From positions 1-43,101 of the forward strand of contig NZ_LMFV01000056.1 in assembly GCF_001427285.1 (NCBI RefSeq): DNA of 43,101 nucleotides, in the 5' to 3' direction. The translations under genes were made by a program, and so were the position numbers. The stretch comes from Mesorhizobium sp. Root552. GTDB taxonomy: Bacteria > Pseudomonadota > Alphaproteobacteria > Rhizobiales > Rhizobiaceae. Positions 8,338-16,507 of this stretch are shown piece after piece (within the stretch, counting starts at the first letter, position 1; each line of letters opens with the position of its first letter). The notes beneath the pieces are model-generated. The model worked only from the letters and a program-made list of their open reading frames with translations, did no database searches and was not told the DNA's origin.

Positions 8338-9888
8338 ATGTCACGCGACACTTTCTACATCACCACTGCGATCTCCTATCCGAATGGCAAGCCGCATATC
8401 GGCCATGCCTACGAACTGATCGCCACCGATGCGCTGGCGCGCTTCCAGCGCCTTGACGGCAAGGATGTGTTCTTCCTCACCGGCACGGACGAGCATGGTA
8501 TCAAGATGCTCCAGACGGCCAAGAAGGAAGGCATTTCGGCACGCGAGCTCGCCGACCGAAATGCCGCGGAATTCAAGCGCATGGCGACCGCTCTGAATGC
8601 CTCCAATGACGATTTCATCCGCACCACGGAGGAACGCCACTACGCTGCGTCGCAAGCCATCTGGAAGGCGATGGCGGCAAACGGCGACATCTACAAGGGT
8701 GGCTATGCCGGCTGGTATTCGGTGCGCGATGAAGCCTACTACGGTGAAGAAGAGACCGAGGTCCGCGCGGACAATGTTCGCTACGGCCCGCAGGGAACGC
8801 CTGTCGAGTGGGTCGAGGAAGAAAGCTATTTCTTTCGCCTGTCGGCCTACCAGGACAAGCTTCTGGCGCTCTACGAGAACCGGCCCGACTTCATCGGCCC
8901 CGCCGAACGGCGCAATGAAGTCGCAAGTTTCGTCAGGTCCGGCCTGAAGGATCTTTCGATCTCGCGCACCACCTTCGATTGGGGCGTGCCTGTGCCGGGA
9001 GACGAGAAACACGTGATGTATGTGTGGGTCGACGCGCTCACCAATTACATCACGGGTATAGGCTATCCTGATGAAAAGGACGAGAAATGGCGCTTTTGGC
9101 CTGCTGATGCCCATATCATCGGCAAGGACATCGTGCGCTTCCACGCCATCTACTGGCCGGCCTTCCTGATGTCGGCTGGCATCGAATTGCCGAAGCGGGT
9201 TTTCGGGCACGGTTTCCTGTTCAACCGCGGGGAAAAGATGTCGAAGTCGTTGGGCAACGTCATCGATCCTTCCTCCATGGTCGAACACTATGGCCTCGAT
9301 CAGGTGCGCTACTTCTTCCTCCGCGAAGTGCCGTTCGGGCAGGACGGCAGCTATAGCCACGAGGCGATCGTTAACCGCACCAACGCCGATCTGGCCAACG
9401 ATCTCGGCAATCTTGCCCAGCGGTCGTTGTCGATGATTGCAAAGAACAGCAGTGGCGTGGTGCCGGCGCGCGGCGAACTGGCGGATGCCGACAAGGCTAT
9501 CCTCGACCAGGCAAGCGAAGCGCTTACCATCGCGCGCAAGGCAATGGCGGAGCAGGGGATCCACCATGCGCTTGCGGCTATCTTCGCGGTGGTTGCCGAA
9601 GCCAACCGCTATTTCGCGGCGCAGGAGCCGTGGGCGCTGAAAAAGACCGATCCGGCGCGCATGGAAACGGTGCTGTGGGTAACCGCCGAGACGATCCGGC
9701 GCGTGGCGATCCTATGCCAGCCCTACATTCCGGGCTCTGCGGCGAAGTTGCTCGATATATTGGCGGTAGCCGAAGATGCGAGGAGCTTTGCGCATGTCGC
9801 GGAGGCACACGCGTTGGCGACTGGTACGGCATTGCCGGCGCCACAGCCAGTGTTTCCGCGCTATGTCGAGCAGGAAGCCAGCGCCTGA
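8338..9888 (+). CDS. metG: Methionyl-tRNA synthetase
   Basis: This 516-residue class I synthetase charges tRNA-Met with methionine. HIGH is at residues 20-23 and KMSKS at 300-304, followed by LGNVIDP. It is the short form without the C-terminal EMAP/Trbp111-like tRNA-binding domain, as usual in alphaproteobacteria. An open frame extends upstream to 8260, but the ATG at 8338 directly precedes the conserved [11 protein letters not shown] segment and was chosen. The gene shares one base with the tatD start (TGATG, 9886-9890), so metG and tatD are probably translated together. Confidence 0.96.
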   Translation: MSRDTFYITTAISYPNGKPHIGHAYELIATDALARFQRLDGKDVFFLTGTDEHGIKMLQTAKKEGISARELADRNAAEFKRMATALNASNDDFIRTTEERHYAASQAIWKAMAANGDIYKGGYAGWYSVRDEAYYGEEETEVRADNVRYGPQGTPVEWVEEESYFFRLSAYQDKLLALYENRPDFIGPAERRNEVASFVRSGLKDLSISRTTFDWGVPVPGDEKHVMYVWVDALTNYITGIGYPDEKDEKWRFWPADAHIIGKDIVRFHAIYWPAFLMSAGIELPKRVFGHGFLFNRGEKMSKSLGNVIDPSSMVEHYGLDQVRYFFLREVPFGQDGSYSHEAIVNRTNADLANDLGNLAQRSLSMIAKNSSGVVPARGELADADKAILDQASEALTIARKAMAEQGIHHALAAIFAVVAEANRYFAAQEPWALKKTDPARMETVLWVTAETIRRVAILCQPYIPGSAAKLLDILAVAEDARSFAHVAEAHALATGTALPAPQPVFPRYVEQEASA

Positions 9889-10682
9889 TGCTTGTCGACA
9901 GCCATTGTCATCTTGATTTTCCGGACTTTGCCGAGGAGCGGGCGGCTGTTGTCGCCCGCGCCAAGGCAGCCGGGGTTAGCCTGATGGTGACAATCTCGAC
10001 CCGGGTCAGGAAGTTTCCGCAAATACTTGAAATTGCTGAGACATTCGATGAAGTTTTTTGCTCAGTCGGCACGCATCCGCACAATGCGGGCGAAGAGCTT
10101 GATATAACAGCGGAAAAGCTCGTTGAGTTGGCCAAGCACCCCAAGGTCGTGGCAATCGGCGAGGCGGGGCTCGACTACCACTATGACTATGCGCCACGCG
10201 AGGCCCAGGTCCAGGGTTTCCGCACGCATATCGCTGCTGCGCGCCAAACAGGTCTACCGCTTGTGATCCATGCACGCAGCGCCGACGACGACGTCGCCAT
10301 GATCCTCGAGGACGAGACGGGGAAGGGTGCGTTCCCCTTCATTTTGCATTGTTTTTCGTCAGGCAGGCGGTTGGCGGAGGTGGGCGTCGCCTTGGGCGGC
10401 TATATTTCATTCTCGGGCATCGTGACCTTCAAGAATTCGGCTGAGCTTCGCGAAATCGCAGCCGGCGTGCCGCACGACCGGCTGCTGGTCGAAACGGATG
10501 CACCTTATCTTGCGCCGGTGCCGCATCGCGGCAAGCGCAACGAACCGGCATTCGTTGCGCACACGGCAAAGGTGCTGGCGGAGACAATAGGCGTTACCGA
10601 CGACGAAATCGCCGCTCTTACCACCGAGAATTTCTTCAGGTTATTCAAGAAGATGCCGCGCCCAGACAGGCAAGGTGGCTAG
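9888..10682 (+). CDS. tatD: TatD family deoxyribonuclease/metallohydrolase
   Basis: This 264-residue TIM-barrel metal-dependent hydrolase begins with the DSHCHLDF signature (His6, His8). Further hallmarks are GEAGLDYHYD (about 88-97), PLVIHARSADDD (about 124-135), LHCFSSG (about 151-157) and LVETDAPYLAP (about 203-213). E. coli TatD and its paralogues act as 3'-5' exonucleases, and some remove D-amino acids from tRNA or protein, so the exact substrate is not set by sequence. The gene order metG-tatD-MBL hydrolase is common in proteobacteria. The ATG at 9888 is preferred to the upstream extension, which overlaps metG. Confidence 0.92.
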   Translation: MLVDSHCHLDFPDFAEERAAVVARAKAAGVSLMVTISTRVRKFPQILEIAETFDEVFCSVGTHPHNAGEELDITAEKLVELAKHPKVVAIGEAGLDYHYDYAPREAQVQGFRTHIAAARQTGLPLVIHARSADDDVAMILEDETGKGAFPFILHCFSSGRRLAEVGVALGGYISFSGIVTFKNSAELREIAAGVPHDRLLVETDAPYLAPVPHRGKRNEPAFVAHTAKVLAETIGVTDDEIAALTTENFFRLFKKMPRPDRQGG

Positions 10683-10684
10683 AC

Positions 10685-11503
10685 GTGTCCGACCGGCTGC
10701 GCTTGACGATTTTGGGATGCGGATCGTCGCCCGGCGTGCCTCGCATAACCGGTGACTGGGGCAATTGCGACCCGCACAATCCAAAGAACCGCCGCATGCG
10801 GACATCCGCCATGGTCGAGCGCATTTCGGCCAGCGGACGGAAAACGACTGTCGTCATCGATACGGGGCCGGATTTCAGGTCGCAGATGCTGATGGCGAGC
10901 GTCAATCGCATCGATGCGGTGCTCTATACGCATCCGCACGCTGACCATATCCACGGCATCGACGATCTGCGTGGTTACGTCCTCGAGCAGAAGCGTTTGA
11001 TCGACATTTATGCCGATCGTCACACGATGGGCCGTCTGCGCGAGGCATTCGGCTACTGTTTCGAAACACCGGCCGGCAGCTCGTATCCGCCGATCCTTTG
11101 GACGCGGACCATCGAGCAGGACAGGCCGGTTGTGATTGAAGGCGAGGGCGGCGCCCTCACCTTTGAGCCGCTGCTACAGGTGCACGGTGACATTGTATCA
11201 CTTGGCTTCCGGATCGGCGGCCTGGCCTATTGCCCCGACGTCAGCGCGTTTCCCGTAGCGACGGCAAAGCGTCTGGAAGGCTTGGACATGCTGATCATCG
11301 ATGCTTTGCAGTACAGGACGCATCCAAGCCATTTTTCGCTCGGCGAAGCGCTTGAATGGATCGACAAGCTGACGCCGGTCAAGGCCGTGCTTACGCACAT
11401 GCACGTGCCGTTGGACTACGCGACGGTGCTCGCGGAAACGCCGGCGCATGTCGAGCCTGCCTATGATGGCATGATCATCGAACTGCCTTACGATTCAAAT
11501 TGA
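10685..11503 (+). CDS. MBL-fold metallohydrolase, PhnP/RNase Z-like
   Basis: This 272-residue metallo-beta-lactamase-fold protein has THPHADHIHGIDDL (His83, His85, Asp87, His88 as metal ligands), an early LGCGSSPGVPR loop, and a late LTHMHVP segment supplying another histidine. It resembles the PhnP phosphodiesterase branch, which hydrolyses cyclic phosphate esters. The sequence does not prove that substrate. It starts with GTG two bases after the tatD stop and closes the housekeeping cluster. The remaining 229 bp to the next gene (11504-11732) contain nothing I can identify. Confidence 0.88.
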   Translation: MSDRLRLTILGCGSSPGVPRITGDWGNCDPHNPKNRRMRTSAMVERISASGRKTTVVIDTGPDFRSQMLMASVNRIDAVLYTHPHADHIHGIDDLRGYVLEQKRLIDIYADRHTMGRLREAFGYCFETPAGSSYPPILWTRTIEQDRPVVIEGEGGALTFEPLLQVHGDIVSLGFRIGGLAYCPDVSAFPVATAKRLEGLDMLIIDALQYRTHPSHFSLGEALEWIDKLTPVKAVLTHMHVPLDYATVLAETPAHVEPAYDGMIIELPYDSN

Positions 11504-11732
11504 TGGGCGCATGAGTTGACGCGCCGCGCATCGCTCATGGAACGGCAACACTGCAGTCCGCATACAGCAGGTAAGCGCGGCGTTGCTGGCGCTGAGGTCC
11601 TCGGCATCTACTGGGGCTACACAAACTAAACGCCCCAAAAGCCCAGTTTCTGGATTGCCAATTGTTCCATAATCTATCTTATGCGACTTTGGTACGTGAC
11701 TGGCGCGGCGCCCTGGTGATCGGTCGAGCCGC

Positions 11733-12125
11733 CTACTCCTCTGTGCGCCCTGCGGCATCACGATCGCGCTGATAGTGTCTCGCGAGCGGAAACGGCGGCA
11801 GCCAGGATTCACGTCGGATGGTCCAGAGTTCGTAGGTTGGCTTCAATTGGTCGGGTTCATCCAGCGAGCCGAGGTTCACCTCGATTTCGTCTGCGCTGTG
11901 CCCAAAAACCGACGAACCACACGTCGGGCAAAAATGGCGTCCTTTGTAATCGTGCGTCTCGCCGTCTACTCTTACTGCGCTCTCAGGGAAAACGGCCGAA
12001 GCGTGAAACAAGGCTCCGTGATGTTTGCGGCAATCGAGACAATGGCAGATGCCGACCCGGTAAGGCGCTCCGGACGCCACAAAGCGGACATTGCCGCACT
12101 GACAACCGCCTAAAAATCGGTCCAT
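11733..12125 (-). CDS. GFA/CENP-V family zinc-binding protein
   Basis: This 130-residue protein has the cysteine pattern of the glutathione-dependent formaldehyde-activating (GFA) fold: CQCG (Cys8, Cys10), CHCLDC (Cys27, Cys29, Cys32) and CPTCG (about 69-73). The fold binds zinc. The family name comes from Paracoccus Gfa, which promotes addition of formaldehyde to glutathione, but most members have no proven activity and this one should be treated as unassigned. The start at 12125 has a good GGAGGAG upstream; the longer frame from 12140 would contain that site. It stands alone on the minus strand. Confidence 0.85.
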   Translation of the reverse strand: MDRFLGGCQCGNVRFVASGAPYRVGICHCLDCRKHHGALFHASAVFPESAVRVDGETHDYKGRHFCPTCGSSVFGHSADEIEVNLGSLDEPDQLKPTYELWTIRRESWLPPFPLARHYQRDRDAAGRTEE

Positions 12126-12230
12126 ACGTAGCTCCTCCAAATCACGCCGGTAGCATGTCTACAATGAACCGCCACTGGGAACCGCCATCGGGTATCGCGG
12201 AAGACAGGTCTGTAGTGACACTTGTCGGCT

Positions 12231-12839
12231 CTATTGGCCTTTCGTGAAAGCAAGCCAGGTCCAGTAAACGTCCGCAGCGCGATTTTCAGGCTGGATGGAG
12301 TCAGCCTCCAACTGGCGCACAACACTGAAGCCTGAATGGCCGGCCGTCGCGACGGTGCTTTGCGGCGATATCGGGAAAACACGCCGGCCCGGCGCTCCCG
12401 GCCCGTGGCGTAGCGACATGATCAAAATCCCGTTGGCCGCGACCAGCCGGCCTAGGGCGATCATCGCCGTGCGACGCGCTTGCTCATCGAGGTGTTGCCA
12501 TACGCCGCACAACAGCACCATGTCGAACGGCCCGCGCGCCTCCAGCTTTTCAAGTTCGGGAAGCCTGTCATCCAGCCATGTTATGTTGGCTGACGGGTGC
12601 AGCTTGATACCCGCCTCACGAAGCTGTTGGACCGGCTCGACGGCAAGCACCCGGTGGCCGCGATCAGCCAGCCATGCAGCGTCCCTGCCCGTTCCAGAAC
12701 CGATATCTGCAACTCTCGCCGGCGATTTTGGCATCAGGTCGAGTACTGGCGCGTAGAGACTCTCGAAATCGAACGACTCATATCGCCCAATCAGCGCAGG
12801 CGTTGCCGCGGCCGCATATCCTTCCAGAATATCTTCCAT
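12231..12839 (-). CDS. Class I SAM-dependent methyltransferase
   Basis: This 202-residue protein has a Rossmann-type methyltransferase core: motif I VADIGSGTGRDAAWLA (about 43-58), an acidic VLAVEP strand (about 64-69), and FDMVLLCGVWQHL (about 103-115) as the motif IV region. The substrate cannot be told from sequence. Family members of this kind include small-molecule methyltransferases and resistance proteins. It lies 60 bp downstream of the isomerase gene on the same strand, so co-transcription is possible, but there is no functional link that I can see. Confidence 0.85.
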   Translation of the reverse strand: MEDILEGYAAAATPALIGRYESFDFESLYAPVLDLMPKSPARVADIGSGTGRDAAWLADRGHRVLAVEPVQQLREAGIKLHPSANITWLDDRLPELEKLEARGPFDMVLLCGVWQHLDEQARRTAMIALGRLVAANGILIMSLRHGPGAPGRRVFPISPQSTVATAGHSGFSVVRQLEADSIQPENRAADVYWTWLAFTKGQ

Positions 12840-12899
12840 CCAAACTCGCGCAGTTGGCGGTTGCGATTTCCGGCACGATCCCGATGAGATTATGGAGGC

Positions 12900-13586
12900 T
12901 TATCCGATCCAGCGTTGGTAGTCGGAAACCAGCAGATGTAGTGGCGCGGTATCTTCCTCGACATCGGAAAACCGGCCGATCGGTTCCCTGAAGATGTTGT
13001 CTGTCAGGTCGTCATTGACCGTCGAGACCTCACCGATCAGCACGTCCTTGCCCTCGCCCCAGAATGCGTGCCAGACGCCGGGCAGAAGGGTTACGCTTTC
13101 ACCCGGATCGAGTTTCAGCAAACCGCCCGCCGGCAGCTTGCGGATCGTGCCGTCGACGGGAACCGAAACCTCCGCCTTCGGATCGATGCCGCCTTCCGCA
13201 TCCGGCATGAACAGTTCCAGCACCAGCTTGCCGCCACCGCGATTGATGATGTCCTCGGCCTTGATGACATGCCTGTGCATCGGAGAAAGCTGATCCTTGC
13301 GCGAGATCATGATTTTCTCGGCATAGAGCATGCCTGCTCCCTTCTTCATGTCCTCAAAACGGCCATTGCGCACCGTGAACAGGAAAAGGCCGAGCTCATC
13401 GAACTTGCCCTGCCCGTAGTCCGTGATGTCCCAGCCGAGACGCGCATCGAAGATGCCCGCCGAGCTTTGCTGGCGTTCCTTCATCTGCTTCGGCGTCCAA
13501 TAGGCGAAAGGCGGCATGATATAGCCGAACGATCGGATGAACGTGTCCGCTTCGCGGATGATTGAGTTGATCGTTGATCGCTTCAT
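12900..13586 (-). CDS. D-lyxose/D-mannose ketol-isomerase
   Basis: This 228-residue cupin-type sugar isomerase matches the D-lyxose isomerase family (EC 5.3.1.15), which interconverts D-lyxose and D-xylulose and often D-mannose and D-fructose. Metal-binding candidates are MHRH (His104, His106), the nearby glutamate of KAEDI (Glu111) and VWHAFWG (His173). The N-terminal segment with FAYWTP and the middle WDITDYGQG are family-typical. There is no sugar transporter or kinase beside it, so the physiological sugar is open. It lies 57 bp after ccmC, perhaps in one transcript. Confidence 0.9.
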   Translation of the reverse strand: MKRSTINSIIREADTFIRSFGYIMPPFAYWTPKQMKERQQSSAGIFDARLGWDITDYGQGKFDELGLFLFTVRNGRFEDMKKGAGMLYAEKIMISRKDQLSPMHRHVIKAEDIINRGGGKLVLELFMPDAEGGIDPKAEVSVPVDGTIRKLPAGGLLKLDPGESVTLLPGVWHAFWGEGKDVLIGEVSTVNDDLTDNIFREPIGRFSDVEEDTAPLHLLVSDYQRWIG

Positions 13587-13643
13587 GATTGCTTCCGCGC
13601 CTTCGCCAGAGTTCTGACGGCCACTATAAAGTGAAGTTCTATC

Positions 13644-14399
13644 TCAGGCGTCGCTGTTGCGGGCCGCCAGCCTGCGCATTGAGGCGATGCGGCGCCGGCT
13701 GATTTCAGTGCGCATCGCGGTCAGGTGCAGTGCGAAAAAGAGAACGGTGAAGCCAAGCGCCATGACAAGCAGCGGCCACAGCATGCTCGGATCGATGGTC
13801 GGGCCATCCATGCGCAAGACCGAGGCAGGCTGATGGAGCGTGTTCCACCACTCGACCGAGAACTTGATGATCGGAATATTGATGAAGCCGACAAGCGTGA
13901 TGATCGCGGCCGCCCAGGCGGAGCGGCTGACATCATCAAGCGCGCGGGTCAGCGCAATAATGCCGAGATACATGAGGAACAGCACGAAAACCGACGTCAG
14001 GCGCGCGTCCCACACCCACCAGGTTCCCCACATCGGCTTGCCCCAGATGGAGCCGGTGATCAGTGCAAGTGCGGTAAAGGCAGCGCCTATAGGTGCCGCC
14101 GATTTCAGCGCGACGTCGGCCAGCGGGTGGCGCCAAACCAGCGTGCCGAGAGCTGAAACAGCCATCAGGCCGTAGCACATCATCGCCAGCCAGGCGAACG
14201 GCACATGGATGTACATGATGCGCACCGTCGAGCCCTGCTGATAGTCCTCAGGTGCTGCAAAGCTCATATAGAGGCCAACAGCCAGCAGCACGCACGCGAT
14301 ACCTGCCAGCCACGGCACGATCCGGTCGGCAAACGCGACGAAGCGCGTGGGATTGGCGAGGTCGATCCAGTTGGCGAAGCGCGTACGTGTATTGCTCAT
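13644..14399 (-). CDS. ccmC: Cytochrome c maturation heme handling protein CcmC
   Basis: This 251-residue integral membrane protein has about six hydrophobic segments and the tryptophan-rich WWVWDAR motif at 127-133 that presents heme on the periplasmic side. Conserved histidines appear in IHVPFAW (His65) and in NTLHQPAS. CcmC loads heme onto CcmE for System I cytochrome c assembly and normally works with CcmA, CcmB and CcmD. None of these partners is adjacent: ndvA lies upstream and a sugar isomerase downstream. Start codons at 14402 and 14399 are adjacent; the second leaves a better distance to the AGGGG box. Confidence 0.93.
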   Translation of the reverse strand: MSNTRTRFANWIDLANPTRFVAFADRIVPWLAGIACVLLAVGLYMSFAAPEDYQQGSTVRIMYIHVPFAWLAMMCYGLMAVSALGTLVWRHPLADVALKSAAPIGAAFTALALITGSIWGKPMWGTWWVWDARLTSVFVLFLMYLGIIALTRALDDVSRSAWAAAIITLVGFINIPIIKFSVEWWNTLHQPASVLRMDGPTIDPSMLWPLLVMALGFTVLFFALHLTAMRTEISRRRIASMRRLAARNSDA

Positions 14400-14441
14400 C
14401 ATCCCCTGCTTAATAGACCGAGGCTGGGATTCGAGCAATCA

Positions 14442-14465
14442 GTGACCGGGAGCTTTCCCGATCAC
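14442..14465 (-). terminator. Hairpin downstream of ndvA
   Basis: GTGACCGGGA (14442-14451) and TCCCGATCAC (14456-14465) form a 10-bp stem with one mismatch and a 4-base loop. It lies eight bases after the ndvA stop. The following minus-strand bases (TGATTGCTC) are only weakly T-rich, so termination strength is uncertain. Confidence 0.5.
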
Positions 14466-14472
14466 AAGCCCG

Positions 14473-16254
14473 TCAGGCTGCTGCGTCTTCCTTGACCGCA
14501 GAAATACGGCTCAGGCGACGGACTTCCTCGTCATTGAGCAGGCCGCCGGCGCGCAGCAGGGCGGCAAAGCGGCCATTGCGCAGGGAAAGCTCGGCAAAGC
14601 CGCCCATCTCGACCACCCTGCCCTTGTCCATGAACACGACAAGATCGGCGTCGCGCACGGTGGTCAGGCGGTGAGCGATGATGAAGGTGGTGCGGCCGCG
14701 GCGCAACTCGTCGATCGCCTGTTTGACGCGGTCTTCGGTCTCGACATCGAGCGCACTCGTCGCTTCGTCCAGAACGAGGATCGGCGCGTTTTTCAGCACG
14801 GCGCGTGCAATGGCGATACGCTGGCGCTCGCCGCCGGACAACTGCCCGCCGCGCTCGCCCACGACCGTGTCGTAGCCACCGCATTTCGAAAGGATGAAAT
14901 CCTGAGCGACAGCAGCGTCGGCTGCAGCGTGGATCTCGTCATACGTGGCTTCTGCCCTGCCGATGCGGATGTTGTCCTCGATCGACCGGTTGAGCAGGCC
15001 GGCATCCTGGAACACCGTTGCAATCGAATGGCGCAGCGAGCGATTGGTCACCGTGCGGGTATCGACGCCGTCGATGAGGATGCGGCCACGCTGCGGCGTG
15101 AACACGCGCTGCAACAGGTTGATGAGCGTCGTCTTGCCCGCACCCGTCGGGCCGACGATGGCAACGGTCTGGCCAGCGTGAACCTCGAACGAGACCTCGT
15201 CCACGCCCTGCCCTGAGTTGGCGAACTCGAAGCCGACGTTTTCAAAACGCACATGGCCGGTAATTCCACCAAGCTCGCGCAAGCCGGCCGGTTCCGAAAC
15301 CTCGCGGGAGGAATCTTCCATGCGGTAGAAATCCTCGAGCTTTGCGCGCGCCTCGGAAATCTGGTTCACGAAGGCGGAGATCTGGTCGAGCTTGGAGATG
15401 AGAAGCGTCGCGAAACCGGTGAACGCAATGACGTCGCCGATGCGCAACTGCCCGCGCATGACAAGGTAAGAGCCGATCAGCAGCACTACCATCATCGAGA
15501 TCGTCGAAGACAGGCGGTGCAATGCGCTGGCAAGCGCCCACCAGTCCAGAACCGGATACTGGGCATTCAGCAGATTGCGCACATAGCGCTTGAGAGATTC
15601 TGTCTCGTGGCCGATGCGGTTGTAGCTCTGGAGAACGGCGACGTTGCTGACGGAGTCGGTCACATGAGCAAAAACCTTATGGTAGTGCTGTTCGACACTC
15701 GCCTGCCCCTGCTTGGTCTTGCGCATGACCAGCCGGCCTATGCAGAAATACAGCGCGCCAAGAACCAGCAGCACCATCGACATGCGCAGGTCCAGGGTCA
15801 AAGCGGTTGGAACCAGCAGGACCAGTGCAACCGCGGTAGACAGGTGCTGGCGCATGAATTCCAGCCACAGGCTGAAGAGCGATTCCACCGCGCGCAGGAG
15901 CGTATGCAGGGAATTGGAGGTGCCGCGCTCGTGATGCCAGGCGAGCGGCATGGTGATGACGCGTTCGAAGGAGGTGCAAAGCACATCGCTGCGCAGCCGA
16001 TGCGCGAAACGGTCGGCGCCACGCGCGACCAGCACGAAGGCAACGATATTGAACGCGCCCAGCCCTGCCCACATGACGAGCGCCGGAACGACGTTGATGT
16101 GTTCGGAGATCGAGTCGATGACACGGCCGAACAGGATGGGTTCGAGAATTGCAACGATTGCCAAAGTGACGTTGGCGCCGCAGATCAGGGCAACCCGCTT
16201 CTTGTCGGCGGCAAGATAGCCGAGAGCACGCCAGTAGACTTGCAGAAGGGACAC
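14473..16254 (-). CDS. ndvA: Cyclic beta-1,2-glucan exporter, ABC transporter NdvA
   Basis: This 593-residue half transporter has an N-terminal ABC membrane domain with about six segments (20-310) fused to an ATPase: Walker A GPTGAGKTT (368-376), signature LSGGE (472-476), and Walker B ILVLDEATSALD (492-503). The N-terminus MSLLQVYWRALGYL is typical of NdvA/ChvA/Cgt, which exports cyclic beta-1,2-glucan to the periplasm. Location next to ndvB on the same strand, 253 bp downstream, supports this strongly. The glucans matter for osmotic adaptation at low osmolarity and for plant or animal host infection in rhizobia, Agrobacterium and Brucella. It starts with ATG at 16254. Confidence 0.95.
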   Translation of the reverse strand: MSLLQVYWRALGYLAADKKRVALICGANVTLAIVAILEPILFGRVIDSISEHINVVPALVMWAGLGAFNIVAFVLVARGADRFAHRLRSDVLCTSFERVITMPLAWHHERGTSNSLHTLLRAVESLFSLWLEFMRQHLSTAVALVLLVPTALTLDLRMSMVLLVLGALYFCIGRLVMRKTKQGQASVEQHYHKVFAHVTDSVSNVAVLQSYNRIGHETESLKRYVRNLLNAQYPVLDWWALASALHRLSSTISMMVVLLIGSYLVMRGQLRIGDVIAFTGFATLLISKLDQISAFVNQISEARAKLEDFYRMEDSSREVSEPAGLRELGGITGHVRFENVGFEFANSGQGVDEVSFEVHAGQTVAIVGPTGAGKTTLINLLQRVFTPQRGRILIDGVDTRTVTNRSLRHSIATVFQDAGLLNRSIEDNIRIGRAEATYDEIHAAADAAVAQDFILSKCGGYDTVVGERGGQLSGGERQRIAIARAVLKNAPILVLDEATSALDVETEDRVKQAIDELRRGRTTFIIAHRLTTVRDADLVVFMDKGRVVEMGGFAELSLRNGRFAALLRAGGLLNDEEVRRLSRISAVKEDAAA

Positions 16255-16442
16255 TCGCTTACTCCGCGAAATCGCTCATTGTGCAATGCACCATTTCCGA
16301 AACACGTATCGATCGATGCGCCGCAAAACAATGCCTCCATATCCCTTCAGTTCCCATTTCGCGAACAAAAGATGGCTACGGAAAGAAATCTGGCGTGATC
16401 ACCTAACGGTTTGAGAAAAAAGGTGAAATGCCCATCATGCGG

Positions 16443-16472
16443 CAAAATAATGGCAGCGGCGCGCCACTGCCA
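16443..16472 (-). terminator. Rho-independent terminator after ndvB
   Basis: TGGCAGCGGC and GCCACTGCCA (16451-16472) form a 10-bp stem with one mismatch around a 2-base gap. On the minus strand the hairpin is followed by TTATTTT (16450-16444), a good termination signal 36 bases after the ndvB stop. It suggests that ndvB and ndvA have separate transcripts. Confidence 0.7.
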
Positions 16473-16507
16473 CAATTTTAGTCACATTTGATGAGGGAGC
16501 CGTGAAG

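Noticed and set aside
11495..11812. A 105-codon minus-strand frame after the MBL hydrolase gene
   Set aside because: It overlaps the end of the GFA-family gene in another frame and shows no features of a protein family.
15253..16398. A 381-codon open frame opposite ndvA
   Set aside because: Same reasoning: antisense to a gene with full ABC transporter motifs, no domain and low-complexity-like composition.
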